A stretch of DNA of 64,000 bases from Pisaster brevispinus (taxonomy: Eukaryota > Echinodermata > Asteroidea > Forcipulatida > Asteriidae): positions 16,648,742 to 16,712,741 of the forward strand of contig JAMKCF010000003.1 of assembly GCA_023634235.1 (NCBI GenBank). The letters are read 5' to 3'. This document shows, piece after piece, positions 13,072-25,024 of this stretch; positions within the stretch are counted from its first letter, which is position 1; every line of letters begins with the position of its first letter. The notes under the pieces are model-generated. The model made no database searches. It was not told where the DNA came from and saw only the letters and a list, made by a program, of their open reading frames with translations. Made by a program: the position numbers and the translations under genes.

Positions 13072-14853
13072 TTTGAATCATGATTTCACTTATGAGGTAG
13101 GAATTTCGCTTGTCTTTGCGTGGAACAGATAGCCCAGTGGTTGGGAGATAGTTTTTGGTGGATCGGGACACGGTTCGAATCCCGACAAGGTCCTTAATTC
13201 ACTTTTTCTTTTTTCTGAGTCTAAGTATTTGAATCATGATTTCACTTATGTGGTAGGAATTTCGTTGTCTTTGCGTTGAACACATAGCCCTGTGGTTGGG
13301 AGATAGTTTCTGGTGGATCGGGACCACGGTTCGAATCCCGGCGGCGTCCTTGATTCACTTTTTCCTTTTACTGAGTCTAAAGATTTGTATCATGATTTCA
13401 CTTATGAGGTAGGAATTTCGCTTGTCTTAGCGTGGAACACATGGCCCAGTGGTTGGGAGATAATTTCTGGTGGATCGGGACCACGGTTCGAATCCCGACA
13501 GGGTCCTTGATTCACTTTTTCTTTTTTCTGAGTCTAAAGATTTAAATCATGATTTCACTTATGACGTATGAATTTCGCTTGTCTTTGCGTGGAACAGATA
13601 GCCCACTGGTTGGGAGAAAATTTCTGGTGGGTCAGGACCACGGTTCGAATCCTGGCAGTGTCCTTAATTCACTTTTTCTTTAGATTTGAATCATGATTTC
13701 ACTTATGAGGTAGGAATTTCGCTTGTCTTTGCGTGGAACAGATAGCCCAGTGGTTGGGAGATAGTTTCTGGTGGATCGGGACACCAGTTCGAATCCCGAC
13801 AGGGTCCTTGATTCACTTTTTCTTTTTTCTGAGTCTAAAGATTTAAATCATGATTTCACTTATGACGTATGAATTTCGCTTGTCTTTGCGTGGAACAGAT
13901 AGCCCACTGGTTGGGAGAAAATTTCTGGTGGGTCGGGACCACGGTTCGAATCCTGGCAGTGTCCTTAATTCACTTTTTCTTTAGATTTGAATCATGATTT
14001 CACTTATGAGGTAGGAATTTCGCTTGTCTTTGCGTGGAACAGATAGCCCAGTGGTTGGGAGATAGTTTCTGGTGGATCGGGACCACGGTTCGAATCCTGA
14101 CAAGGTCCTTGATTCACTTTTTCTTTTTTCTAAGTCTAAGTATTTGAATCATGATTTCACTTATGAGGTAGGAATTTCGCTTGTCTTTGCGTGGAACAGA
14201 TAGCCCAGTGGTTGGGAGATAGTTTTTGGTGGATCGGGACACGGTTCGAATCCCGACAAGGTCCTTAATTCACTTTTTCTTTTTTCTGAGTCTAAGTATT
14301 TGAATCATGATTTCACTTATGTGGTAGGAATTTCGTTGTCTTTGCGTTGAACACATAGCCCTGTGGTTGGGAGATAGTTTCTGGTGGATGGGGACCACGG
14401 TTCGAATCCCGGCGGCGTCCTTGATTCACTTTTTCCTTTTACTGAGTCTAAAGATTTGTATCATGATTTCACTTATGAGGTAGGAATTTCGCTTGTCTTA
14501 GCGTGGAACACATGGCCCAGTGGTTGGGAGATAATTTCTGGTGGATCGGGACCACGGTTCGAATCCCGACAGGGTCCTTGATTCACTTTTTCTTTTTTCT
14601 GAGTCTAAAGATTTAAATCATGATTTCACTTATGACGTATGAATTTCGCTTGTCTTTGCGTGGAACAGATAGCCCACTGGTTGGGAGAAAATTTCTGGTG
14701 GGTCGGGACCACGGTTCGAATCCTGGCAGTGTCCTTAATTCACTTTTTCTTTAGATTTGAATCATGATTTCACTTATGAGGTAGGAATTTCGCTTGTCTT
14801 TGCGTGGAACAGATAGCCCAGTGGTTGGGAGATAGTTTCTGGTGGATCGGGAC
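13072..14853 (+). repeat. 1071-bp higher-order repeat (13072-13782 and 14143-14853)
   Basis: Segment 13072-13782 is repeated at 14143-14853 with an offset of 1071, about seven monomers including short-linker ones. Single-base differences are visible, such as GGATCGGG versus GGATGGGG near 13317/14388 and GTCAGG versus GTCGGG near 13633/14704. The intervening 13783-14142 holds ordinary monomers. Confidence 0.85.
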
Positions 14854-15243
14854 CACGGTTCGAATCCCGACAAGGTCCTTGATTCACTTTTTCTTTTTTC
14901 TAAGTCTAAGTATTTGAATCATGATTTCAGTTATGACGTATAAATTTCGCTTGTCTTTGCGTGGAACAGATAGCCCACTGGTTGGGAGAAAGTTTCTGGT
15001 GGATCGGGACCACGGTTCGAATGCTGGCAGTGTCCTTAATTCACTTTTTCTTTAGATTTGAATCATGATTTCACTTATGAGGTAGGAATTTCGCTTGTCT
15101 TTGCGTGGAACAGATAGCCCAGTGGTTGGGAGATAGTTTTGGGTGGATCGGGACCACGGTTCGAATCCCGACAAGGTCCTTAATTCACTTTTTCTTTTTT
15201 CTGAGTCTAAGTATTTGAATCATGATTTTACTTATGACGTATG
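14854..15243 (+). repeat. Ordinary array monomers
   Basis: Two to three monomers, one with the short linker near 15045-15060. One box B is followed by GAATGCTGG near 15020, a local substitution. There is nothing but satellite sequence. Confidence 0.85.
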
Positions 15244-17012
15244 AATTTCGCTTGTCTTTGCGTGGAACAGATAGCCCAGTGGTTGGGAGATAGTTTCTGG
15301 TGGATCGGGACACCAGTTCGAATCCCGGCAGGGTCCTTAATTCACTTTTTCTTTTTTTTGAGTCTAAAGATTTAAATCATGATTTCACTTATGAGGTAGG
15401 AATTTCGCTTGTCTTTGCGTGGAACAGATAGCCCAGTGGTTGGGAGATAGTTTCTGGTGGATCGGGACACCAGTTCGAATCCCTGCAGGGTCCTTGATTC
15501 ACTTTTTCTTTTTTTGTAATTCTTTAGATTTGAATCATTATTTCACTTATGAGGTAGGAATTTCGCTTGTCTTTGCGTGGAACAGATAGCCCAGTGGTTG
15601 GCAGAGAGTTTTTGGTGGATCGGGACACGGTTCGAATCCCGACAAGGTCCTTAATTCACTTTTTCTTTTTTCTGAGTCTAAGTATTTGAATCATGATTTC
15701 ACTTATGACGTATGAATTTCGCTTGTCTTTGCGTGGAACAGATAGCCCAGTGGTTGGGAGATAGTTCCTGGTGGGTCGGGACCACGGTTCGAATCCCGGC
15801 AGTGTCCTTGATTCACTTTTTCCTATTTCTGAGTCTAAAGATTTAAATCATGATTTCACTTATGTGGTAGGAATTTCGTTGTCTTTGCGTGGAACACATA
15901 GCCCTGTGGTTGGGAGATAATTTCTGGTGGATCGGGACCACGGTTCGAATCCCGACAGGGTCCTTGATTCACTTTTTCTTTTTTTCTGAGTCTAAAGATT
16001 TAAATCATGATTTCACTTATGACGTATGAATTTCGCTTGTCTTTGCGTGGAACAGATAGCCCACTGGTTGGGAGAAAATTTCTGGTGGGTCGGGACCACG
16101 GTTCGAATCCTGGCAGTGTCCTTAATTCACTTTTTCTTTAGATTTGAATCATGATTTCACTTATGAGGTAGGAATTTCGCTTGTCTTTGCGTGGAACAGA
16201 TAGCCCAGTGGTTGGGAGATAGTTTCTGGTGGATCGGGACACCAGTTCGAATCCCGGCAGGGTCCTTAATTCACTTTTTCTTTTTTTTGAGTCTAAAGAT
16301 TTAAATCATGATTTCACTTATGAGGTAGGAATTTCGCTTGTCTTTGCGTGGAACAGATAGCCCAGTGGTTGGGAGATAGTTTCTGGTGGATCGGGACACC
16401 AGTTCGAATCCCTGCAGGGTCCTTGATTCACTTTTTCTTTTTTTGTAATTCTTTAGATTTGAATCATTATTTCACTTATGAGGTAGAAATTTCGCTTGTC
16501 TTTGCGTGGAACAGATAGCCCAGTGGTTGGCAGATAGTTCCTGGTGGGTCGGGACCACGGTTCGAATCCCGGCAGTGTCCTTGATTCACTTTTTCCTATT
16601 TCTGAGTCTAAAGATTTAAATCATGATTTCACTTATGTGGTAGGAATTTCGTTGTCTTTGCTTGGAACACATAGCCCTGTGGTTGGGAGATAATTTCTGG
16701 TGGATCGGGACCACGGTTCGAATCCCGACAGGGTCCTTGATTCACTTTTTCTTTTTTCTGAGTCTAAAGATTTAAATCATGATTTCACTTATGACGTATG
16801 AATTTCGCTTGTCTTTGCGTGGAACAGATAGCCCACTGGTTGGGAGAAAATTTCTGGTGGGTCGGGACCACGGTTCGAATCCTGGCAGTGTCCTTAATTC
16901 ACTTTTTCTTTAGATTTGAATCATGATTTCACTTATGAGGTAGGAATTTCGCTTGTCTTTGCGTGGAACAGATAGCCCAGTGGTTGGGAGATAGTTTCTG
17001 GTGGATCGGGAC
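15244..17012 (+). repeat. Duplicated block with exact one-monomer loss
   Basis: Segment 15244-15603 matches 16173-16532 at offset 929. Immediately afterwards, 15757-16240 matches 16529-17011 at offset 772 (771 after a T-run change). The 157-bp difference is one monomer missing from the second copy. The marker GGTTGGCAGA near 16526 comes from the first partner and the following TAGTTCCTGG from the second, fixing the exchange point to a few bases after box A. Confidence 0.86.
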
Positions 17013-20000
17013 CACGGTTCGAATCCCGACAAGGTCCTTAGTTCACTTTTTCTTTTTTCTGAGTCTAAGTATTTGAATCATGATTTCACTCATGACGTAT
17101 GAATTTCGCTTGTCTTTGCGTGGAACAGATAGCCCAGTGGTTGGGAGATAGTTTCTGGTGGATCGGGACACCAGTTCGAATCCCGGCAGGGTCCTTGATT
17201 CACTTTTTCTTTTTTTGTAATTCTTTAGATTTGAATCATGATTTCACTTATGAGGTAGGAATTTCGCTTGTCTTTGCGTGGAACAGATAGCCCAGTGGTT
17301 GGGAGATAGTTCCTGGTGGGTAGGGACCACGGTTCGAATCCCGGCGGTGTCCTTGATTCACTTTTTCCTTTTTCTGAGTCTAAAGATTTGAATCATGATT
17401 TCACTTATGTGGTAGGAATTTCGTTGTCTTTGCGTGGAACACATAGCCCTGTGGTTGGGAGATAGTTTCTGGTGGATCGGGACTTTGGTTCGAATCCCGA
17501 TAAGGTCCTTGATTCACTTTTTTTGTTTTTCTGAGTTTAAAGATTTGAATCATGATTTCACTTATGAGGTAGGAATTTCGCTTGTCTTTGCGTGGAACAC
17601 TTAGCCCAGTGGTTCGGAGATAGTTTCTGGTGGATCGGGACCACGGTTCGAATCCCGATAAGGTCCTTGATTCACTTTTTCTTTTTTCTGAGTCTAAGGA
17701 TTTGAATCATGATTTCACTTATGAGGTAAGAATGTCGCATGTCTTTGCGTGGAACAAATAGCCAAGTGGTTGGGAGATAGTTTCTGGTGGATCGGGACCA
17801 CGGTTCGAATCCCGACAAGGCTTTGATTCACTTTTTCTTTTTCTGAGTCTAACGATTTGAATCATGATTTCACTTATGTGGTAGGAATTTCGTTTGTCTT
17901 TGCGTGGAACACTTAGCCCAGTGGTTGTGAGATAGTTTCTGGTGGATCGGGACCACGGTTCGAATCCCGACAAGGTCCTTGATTCACTTTTTTTTCTGAG
18001 TCTAATGATTTGAATCATGATTTCACTTATGACGTAAGAATTTCGCTTGTCTTTGCGTGGAACACTTAGCCCAGTGGTTGTGAGATAGTTTCTGGTGGAT
18101 CGGGACCACGGTTCGAATCCCGACAAGTTCCTTGATTCACTTTTTTTTTCTGAGTCTAATGATTTGAATCATGATTTCACTTATGACGTAAGAATTTCGC
18201 TTGTCTTTGCGTGGAACAGACAGCCCAGTGGTTGGGAGATAGTTTCTGGTGGATCGGGACCACGGTTCGAATCCCGACAAGGTCCTTGATTCACTTTTTC
18301 TTTTTTTGTAATTCTTTAGATTTGAATCATGATTTCACTTATGAGGTAGGAATTTCGCTTGTCTTTGCGTGGAACAGATAGCCCAGTGGTTGGGAGATAG
18401 TTTCTTGTGGATCGCGACTTTGGTTCGAATCCCGATAAGGTCCTTGATTCACTTTTTTTGTTTTTCTGAGTTTAAAGATTTGAATCATGATTTCACTTAT
18501 GAGGTAGGAATTTCGCTTGTCTTTGCGTGGAACAGATAGCCCAGTGGTTGGGAGATAGTTTTGGTAGATCGGGACCACGGTTCGAATCCCGTCAAGGTTC
18601 TTGATTCACTTTTTCTTTTTTTCTGAGTCTAAAGATTTGAATCATGATTTCACTTATGTGGTAGGACTTTCGCATGTCTTTGCATGGAACAGATAGGCCA
18701 GTGGTTTCGAGATAGTTTCTGGTGGTTCGGGACCACGGTTCGATTCCCGACAAGGTCCTTAATTCACTTTTTCTTTTTTCTGAGTCTTAGTATTTGAATC
18801 ATGATTTCACTTATGACGTATGAATTTCGCTTGTCTTTGCGTGGAACAGATAGCCCAGTGGTTGGGAGATAGTTTCTGGTGGATTTGGACACCAGTTCGA
18901 ATCCCGGCAGGGTCCTTGATTCACTCTTTCTTTTTTTGTAATTCTTTAGATTTGAATCATGATTTCACTTATGAGGTAGGAATTTCGCTTGTCTTTGCGT
19001 GGAACAGATAGCCCAGTGGTTGGGAGATAGTTTTTGGTGGATCGGGACACGGTTCGAATCCCGACAAGGTCCTTAATTCACTTTTTCTTTTTTCTGAGTC
19101 TAAGTATTTGAATCATGATTTCACTTATGACGTATGAGTTTCGCTTGTCTTTGCGTGGAGCACTTGGCCCAGTGGTTCGGAGATAGTTTCTGGTGGATCG
19201 GGACCACGGTTCGAATCCCGAGAAGGTCCTTGATTCACTCTTCTTTTTTCTGAGTCTAAGGATTTGAATCATGATTTCACTTATGTGGTAAGAATGTCGC
19301 ATGTCTTTGCGTGGAACAAATAGCCAAGTGGTTGGGAGATAGTTTCTGGTGGATCGGGACCACGGTTCGAATCCCGACAAGGTCCTTGATTCACTTTTTT
19401 TTTCTGAGTCTAATGATTTGAATCATGATTTCACTTATGACGTAAGAATTTCGCTTGTCTTTGCGTGGAACACTTAGCCCAGTGGTTGGGAGATAGTTTC
19501 TGGTGGATCGGGACCACGGTTCGAATCCCGACAAGGTCCTTGATTCACTTTTTTTTCTGAGTCTAATGATTTGAATCATGATTTCACTTATGACGTAAGA
19601 ATTTCGCTTGTCTTTGCGTGGAACACTTGGCCCAGTGGTTGGGAGATAGTTTCTGGTGGATCGGGACCACGGTTCGAATCCCGACAAGGTCCTTGATTCA
19701 CTTTTTTTCTGAGTCTAATGATTTGAATCATGATTTCACTTATGACGTAAGAATTTCGCTTGTCTTTGCGTGGAACAGACAGCCCAGTGGTTGGGAGATA
19801 GTTTCTGGTGGATCGGGAACACGGTTCGAATCCCGACAAGGTCCTTGATTCACTTTTTCTTTGTTTGTAATTCTTTAGATTTGAATCATGATTTCACTTA
19901 TGAGGTAGGAATTTCGCTTGTCTTTGCGTGGAACAGATAGCCCAGTGGTTGGGAGATAGTTTCTGGTGGATCGGGACTTTGAATCGAATCCCGATAAGGT

Positions 20001-20286
20001 CCTTGATTCACTTTTTTCTTTTTCTGAGTTTAAAGATTTGAATCATGATTTCACTTATGAGGTAGGAATTTCGCTTGTCTTTGCGTGGAACACTTAGCCC
20101 AGTGGTTCGGAGATAGTTTCTGGTGGATCGGGACCACGGTTCGAATCCCGACAAGGTCCTTGATTCACTTTTTTTTCTGAGTCTAATGATTTGAATCATG
20201 ATTTCACTTATGACGTAAGCATTTCGCTGGTCTTTGCGTGGAACACTTAGCCCAGTGCTTGGGAGATAGTTTCTGGTGTATCGGGA
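17013..20286 (+). repeat. Array segment, transition to the 153-bp subfamily
   Basis: Short-linker monomers disappear and copies with GAGTCTAATG or GAGTCTAACG linkers and ACACTTAGCCC heads take over. Box B is intact in most copies. A variant with GACTTTGGTTCGAATC before and in box B occurs near 17480 and 18417. Occasional minus-strand reading frames are a by-product of monomer lengths divisible by three. Confidence 0.87.
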
Positions 20287-21225
20287 ACACGGTTCGAATC
20301 CCGACAAGGTCTTTGATTCACTTCTTTTTTTTTTTTGAGTCTAAAGATTTAAATCATGATTTCACTTATGAGGTAGGAATTTCGCTTGTCTTTGCGTGGA
20401 ACAGATAGCCCAGTGGTTGGGAGATAGTTTCTGGTAGATCGGGACCACGGTTCGAATCCCGACAAGGTCCTTGATTCACTTTTTTGTCTGAGTCTAATGA
20501 TTTGAATCATGATTTCACTTATGACGTAAGAATTTCGCTTGTCTTTGCCTGGAACAGACAGCCCAGTGGTTGGGAGATAGTTTCTGGTGGATCGGGACCA
20601 CGGTTCGAATCCCGACAAGGTCCTTGATTCACTTTTTCTTTTTTTCTGAGTCTAAAGATTTGAATCATGATTTCACTTATGTGGTAGGAATTTCGCATGT
20701 CTTTGCATGGAACAGATAGGCCAGTGGTTTCGAGATAGTTTCTGGTGGTTCGGGACCACGGTTCGAATCCCGACAAGGTCTTTGATTCACTTCTTTTTTT
20801 TTTTTGAGTCTAAAGATTTAAATCATGATTTCACTTATGAGGTAGGAATTTCGCTTGTCTTTGCGTGGAACAGATAGCCCAGTGGTTGGGAGATAGTTTC
20901 TGGTAGATCGGGACCACGGTTCGAATCCCGACAAGGTCCTTGATTCACTTTTTTGTCTGAGTCTAATGATTTGAATCATGATTTCACTTATGACGTAAGA
21001 ATTTCGCTTGTCTTTGCGTGGAACAGACAGCCCAGTGGTTGGGAGATAGTTTCTGGTGGATCGGGACCACGGTTCGAATCCCGACAAGGTCCTTGATTCA
21101 CTTTTTCTTTTTTTCTGAGTCTAAAGATTTGAATCATGATTTCACTTATGTGGTAGGAATTTCGCATGTCTTTGCATGGAACAGATAGGCCAGTGGTTTC
21201 GAGATAGTTTCTGGTGGTTCGGGAC
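20287..21225 (+). repeat. 469-bp three-monomer tandem duplication
   Basis: Positions 20287-20755 recur immediately at 20756-21225 with an offset of 469, sharing the long T-run TTCTTTTTTTTTTTT and the head variant GGCCAGTGGTTTCGAG. The unit is three monomers. The copies begin to differ at GGGACCACGG versus GGGACCCACGG near 20757/21226. Confidence 0.86.
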
Positions 21226-22950
21226 CCACGGTTCGATTCCCGACAAGGTCCTTAATTCACTTTTTCTTTTTTCTGAGTCTAAGTATTTGAATCATGATTT
21301 CACTTATGACGTATGAGTTTCGCTTGTCTTTGCGTGGAGCACTTGGCCCAGTGGTTGTGAGATAGTTTCTGGTGGATCGGGACCACGGTTCGAATCCCGA
21401 GAAGGTCCTTGATTCACTCTTCTTTTTTCTGAGTCTAAGGATTTGAATCATGATTTCACTTATGAGGTAAGAATGTCGCATGTCTTTGCGTGGAACAAAT
21501 AGCCAAGTGGTTGGGAGATAGTTTCTGGTGGATCGGGACCCCGGTTCGAATCCCGACAAGGCTTTGATTCACTTTTTCTTTTTCTGAGTCAAACGATTTG
21601 AATCATGATTTCACTTATGTGGTAGGAATTTCGTTTGTCTTTGCGTGGAACACTTAGCCCAGTGGTTGTGAGATAGTTTCTGGTGGATCGGGACCACGGT
21701 TCGAATCCCGACAAGGTCCTTGATTCACTTTTTTTCTGAGTCTAATGATTTGAATCATGATTTCACTTATGACGTAAGAATTTCGCTTGTCTTTGCGTGG
21801 AACACTTAGCCCAGTGGTTGGGAGATAGTTTCTGGTGGATCGGGACCACGGTTCGAATCCCGACAAGGTCCTTGATTCACTTTTTTTTCTGAGTCTAATG
21901 ATTTGAATCATGATTTCACTTATGACGTAAGAATTTCGCTTGTCTTTGCGTGGAACAGACAGCCCAGTGGTTGTGAGATAGTTTCTGGTGGATCGGGACC
22001 ACGGTTCGAATCCCGACAAGGTCCTTGATTCACTTTTTCTTTTTTTCTGAGTCTAAAGATTTGAATCATGATTTCACTTATGTGGTAGGAATTTCGCATG
22101 TCTTTGCATGGAACAGATAGGCCAGTGGTTTCGAGATAGTTTCTGGTGGTTCGGGACCACGGTTCGATTCCCGACAAGGTCCTTAATTCACTTTTTCTTT
22201 TTTCTGAGTCTAAGTATTTGAATCATGATTTCACTTATGACGTATGAGTTTCGCTTGTCTTTGCGTGGAGCACTTGGCCCAGTGGTTCGGAGATAGTTTC
22301 TGGTGGATCGGGACCACGGTTCGAATCCCGAGAAGGTCCTTGATTCACTTTTCTTTTTTCTGAGTCTAAGGATTTGAATCATGATTTCACTTATGAGGTA
22401 AGAATGTCGCATGTCTTTGCGTGGAACAAATAGCCAAGTGGTTTGGAGATAGTTTCTGGTGGATCGGGACCCCGGTTCGAATCCCGACAAGGCTTTGATT
22501 CACTTTTTCTTTTTCTGATTCAAACGATTTGAATCATGATTTCACTTATGTGGTAGGAATTTCGTTTGTCTTTGCGTGGAACACTTAGCCCAGTGGTTGT
22601 GAGATAGTTTCTGGTGGATCGGGACCACGGTTCGAATCCCGACAAGGTCCTTGATTCACTTTTTTTTCTGAGTCTAATGATTTGAATCATGATTTCACTT
22701 ATGACGTAAGAATTTCGCTTGTCTTTGCGTGGAACACTTAGCCCAGTGGTTGGGAGATAGTTTCTGGTGGATCGGGACCACGGTTCGAATCCCGACAAGG
22801 TCCTTGATTCACTTTTTTTTCTGAGTCTAATGATTTGAATCATGATTTCACTTATGACGTAAGAATTTCGCTTGTCTTTGCGTGGAACAGACAGCACAGT
22901 GGTTGTGAGATAGTTTCTGGTGGATCGGGACCACGGTTCGAATCCCGACA
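20970..22950 (+). repeat. 931-bp six-monomer higher-order repeat
   Basis: Segment 20970-22019 matches 21901-22950 at offset 931, allowing for single-T changes. Shared markers include GTATGAGTTTCGC, GGAGCACTTGGCCC and AGAAGGTCC near 21310-21412 and 22240-22340. A related single copy lies at 19078-19380. One visible difference is ACAGCCC versus ACAGCAC near 21960/22891. Confidence 0.82.
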
Positions 22951-23420
22951 AGGTTCTTGATTCACTTTTTTTTCTGAGTCTAATGATTTGAATCATGATT
23001 TCACTTATGACGTAAGAATTTCGCTTGTCTTTGCGTGGAACACTTAGCCCAGTGGTTGGGAGATAGTTTCTGGTGGATCGGGACCACGGTTCGAATCCCG
23101 ACAAGGTCCTTGATTCACTTTTTTTTCTGAGTCTAATGATTTGAATCATGATTTCACTTATGACGTAAGAATTTCGCTTGTCTTTGCGTGGAACACTTAG
23201 CCCAGTGGTTGGGAGATAGTTTCTGGTGGATCGGGACCACGGTTCGAATCCCGACAAGGTCCTTAATTCACTTTTTTTTCTGAGTCTAATGATTTGAATC
23301 ATGATTTCACTTATGACGTAAGAATTTCGCTTGTCTTTGCGTGGAACAGACAGCCCAGTGGTTGGGAGACAGTTTCTGGTGGATCGGGACCACGGTTCGA
23401 ATCCCGACAAGGTCCTTGAT
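22629..23420 (+). repeat. Homogeneous 153-bp monomer run
   Basis: Consecutive monomers of exactly 153 bp differ at only a few bases, with T8 terminators and GAGTCTAATG linkers. Because 153 is a multiple of three, the minus strand stays open for 296 codons across 22520-23410 with a 51-residue repeat. This is a length artefact, not a gene: the peptide is the reverse complement of boxes and linker. Confidence 0.88.
22739..22820 (+). ncRNA. Representative unit of the 153-bp subfamily
   Basis: Box A TAGCCCAGTGG is at 22739-22749, box B GGTTCGAATCC at 22782-22792 and an uninterrupted T8 terminator at 22813-22820. This subfamily has a single T-run instead of T5-C-T6 and the linker start GAGTCTAATG, which makes the monomer exactly 153 bp. 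Both boxes are intact. Confidence 0.48.
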
Positions 23421-25024
23421 TCACTTTTTCTTTTTTTCTGAGTCTAAAGATTTAAATCATGATTTCACTTATGATATAGGAATTTCGCTTGTCTTTGCGT
23501 GGAACAGATAGCCCAGTGGTTGGGAGATAGTTTCTGGTGGATCGGGACCCCAGTTCGAATCCCGGCAGGGTCGTAGATTCACTTTTTTTTCTGAGTCTAA
23601 AGATTTGAATCATGATTTCACTTATGTGGTAGGAATTTCGCTTGTCTTTGCGTGGAACACATAGCCCAGTGGTTGGGAGATAGTTTCTGGTGGATCGGGA
23701 CCACGCTTCGAATCCCGGCAAAGTCCTTGATTAACTTTTTCTTTTTTTTGAGTCTAAAGATTTGAATCATGATTTCACTTATGACGTATGAATTTCGCTG
23801 GTCTTAGCGTGGAACAGATAGCCCAGTGGTTGGGAGATAGTTTCTGGTGGATCGGGACCACGGTTCGAATCCCGACAAGGTCCTTGATTCACTTTTTCTG
23901 TTATTCTAAGTCTAAGGATTTGAATCATCATTTCACTTATGAGGTAAGAATGTCGCATGTCTTTGCGTGGAACAAATAGCCAAGTGGTTGGGAGATAGTT
24001 TCTGGTGGATCGGGACCCGGTTCGAATCCCGACAAGGCTTTGATTCACTTTTTCTTTTTCTGAGTCAAACGATTTGAATCATGATTTCACTTATGTGGTA
24101 GGAATTTCGTTTGTCTTTGCGTGGAACACTTAGCCCAGTGGTTGTGAGATAGTTTCTGGTGGATCGGGACCACGGTTCGAATCCCGACAAGGTCCTTGAT
24201 TCACTTTTTTTTTCTGAGTCTAATGATTTGAATCATGATTTCACTTATGACGTAAGAATTTCGCTTGTCTTTGCGTGGAACACTTAGCCCAGTGGTTGGG
24301 AGATAGTTTCTGGTGGATCGGGACCACGGTTCGAATCCCGACAAGGTCCTTGATTCACTTTTTTTTCTGAGTCTAATGATTTGAATCATGATTTCACTTA
24401 TGACGTAAGAATTTCGCTTGTCTTTGCGTGGAACAGACAGCCCAGTGGTTGGGAGATAGTTTCTGGTGGATCGGGACCACGGTTCGAATCCCGACAAGGT
24501 CCTTGATTCACTTTTTCTTTTTTTCTGAGTCTAAAGATTTAAATCATGATTTCACTTATGATATAGGAATTTCGCTTGTCTTTGCGTGGAACAGATAGCC
24601 CAGTGGTTGGGAGATAGTTTCTGGTGGATCGGGACCCCAGTTCGAATCCCGGCAGGGTCGTAGATTCACTTTTTTTTCTGAGTCTAAAGATTTGAATCAT
24701 GATTTCACTTATGTGGTAGGAATTTCGCTTGTCTTTGCGTGGAACACATAGCCCAGTGGTTGGGAGATAGTTTCTGGTGGATCGGGACCACGCTTCGAAT
24801 CCCGGCAAAGTCCTTGATTAACTTTTTCTTTTTTTTGAGTCTAAAGATTTGAATCATGATTTCACTTATGACGTATGAATTTCGCTGGTCTTAGCGTGGA
24901 ACAGATAGCCCAGTGGTTGGGAGATAGTTTCTGGTGGATCGGGACCACGGTTCGAATCCCGACAAGGTCCTTGATTCACTTTTTCTGTTATTCTAAGTCT
25001 AAGGATTTGAATCATGATTTCGCT
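23060..25024 (+). repeat. 1087-bp seven-monomer repeat (23060-23937 and 24147-25024)
   Basis: The two segments match at offset 1087, including the rare GGGTCGTAGATTCAC arm and the ACGCTTCGAATCC damaged box B. The intervening 23938-24146 is array sequence with AGAATGTCGCATG heads. Differences are single bases and T-run lengths. Confidence 0.84.

Noticed and set aside
22520..23410. Long minus-strand reading frame (296 codons) as a repeat-protein gene
   Set aside because: It exists only where the monomer is a multiple of 3 bp, translates the antisense of pol III boxes and linker, and shifts frame or stops wherever monomer length changes.
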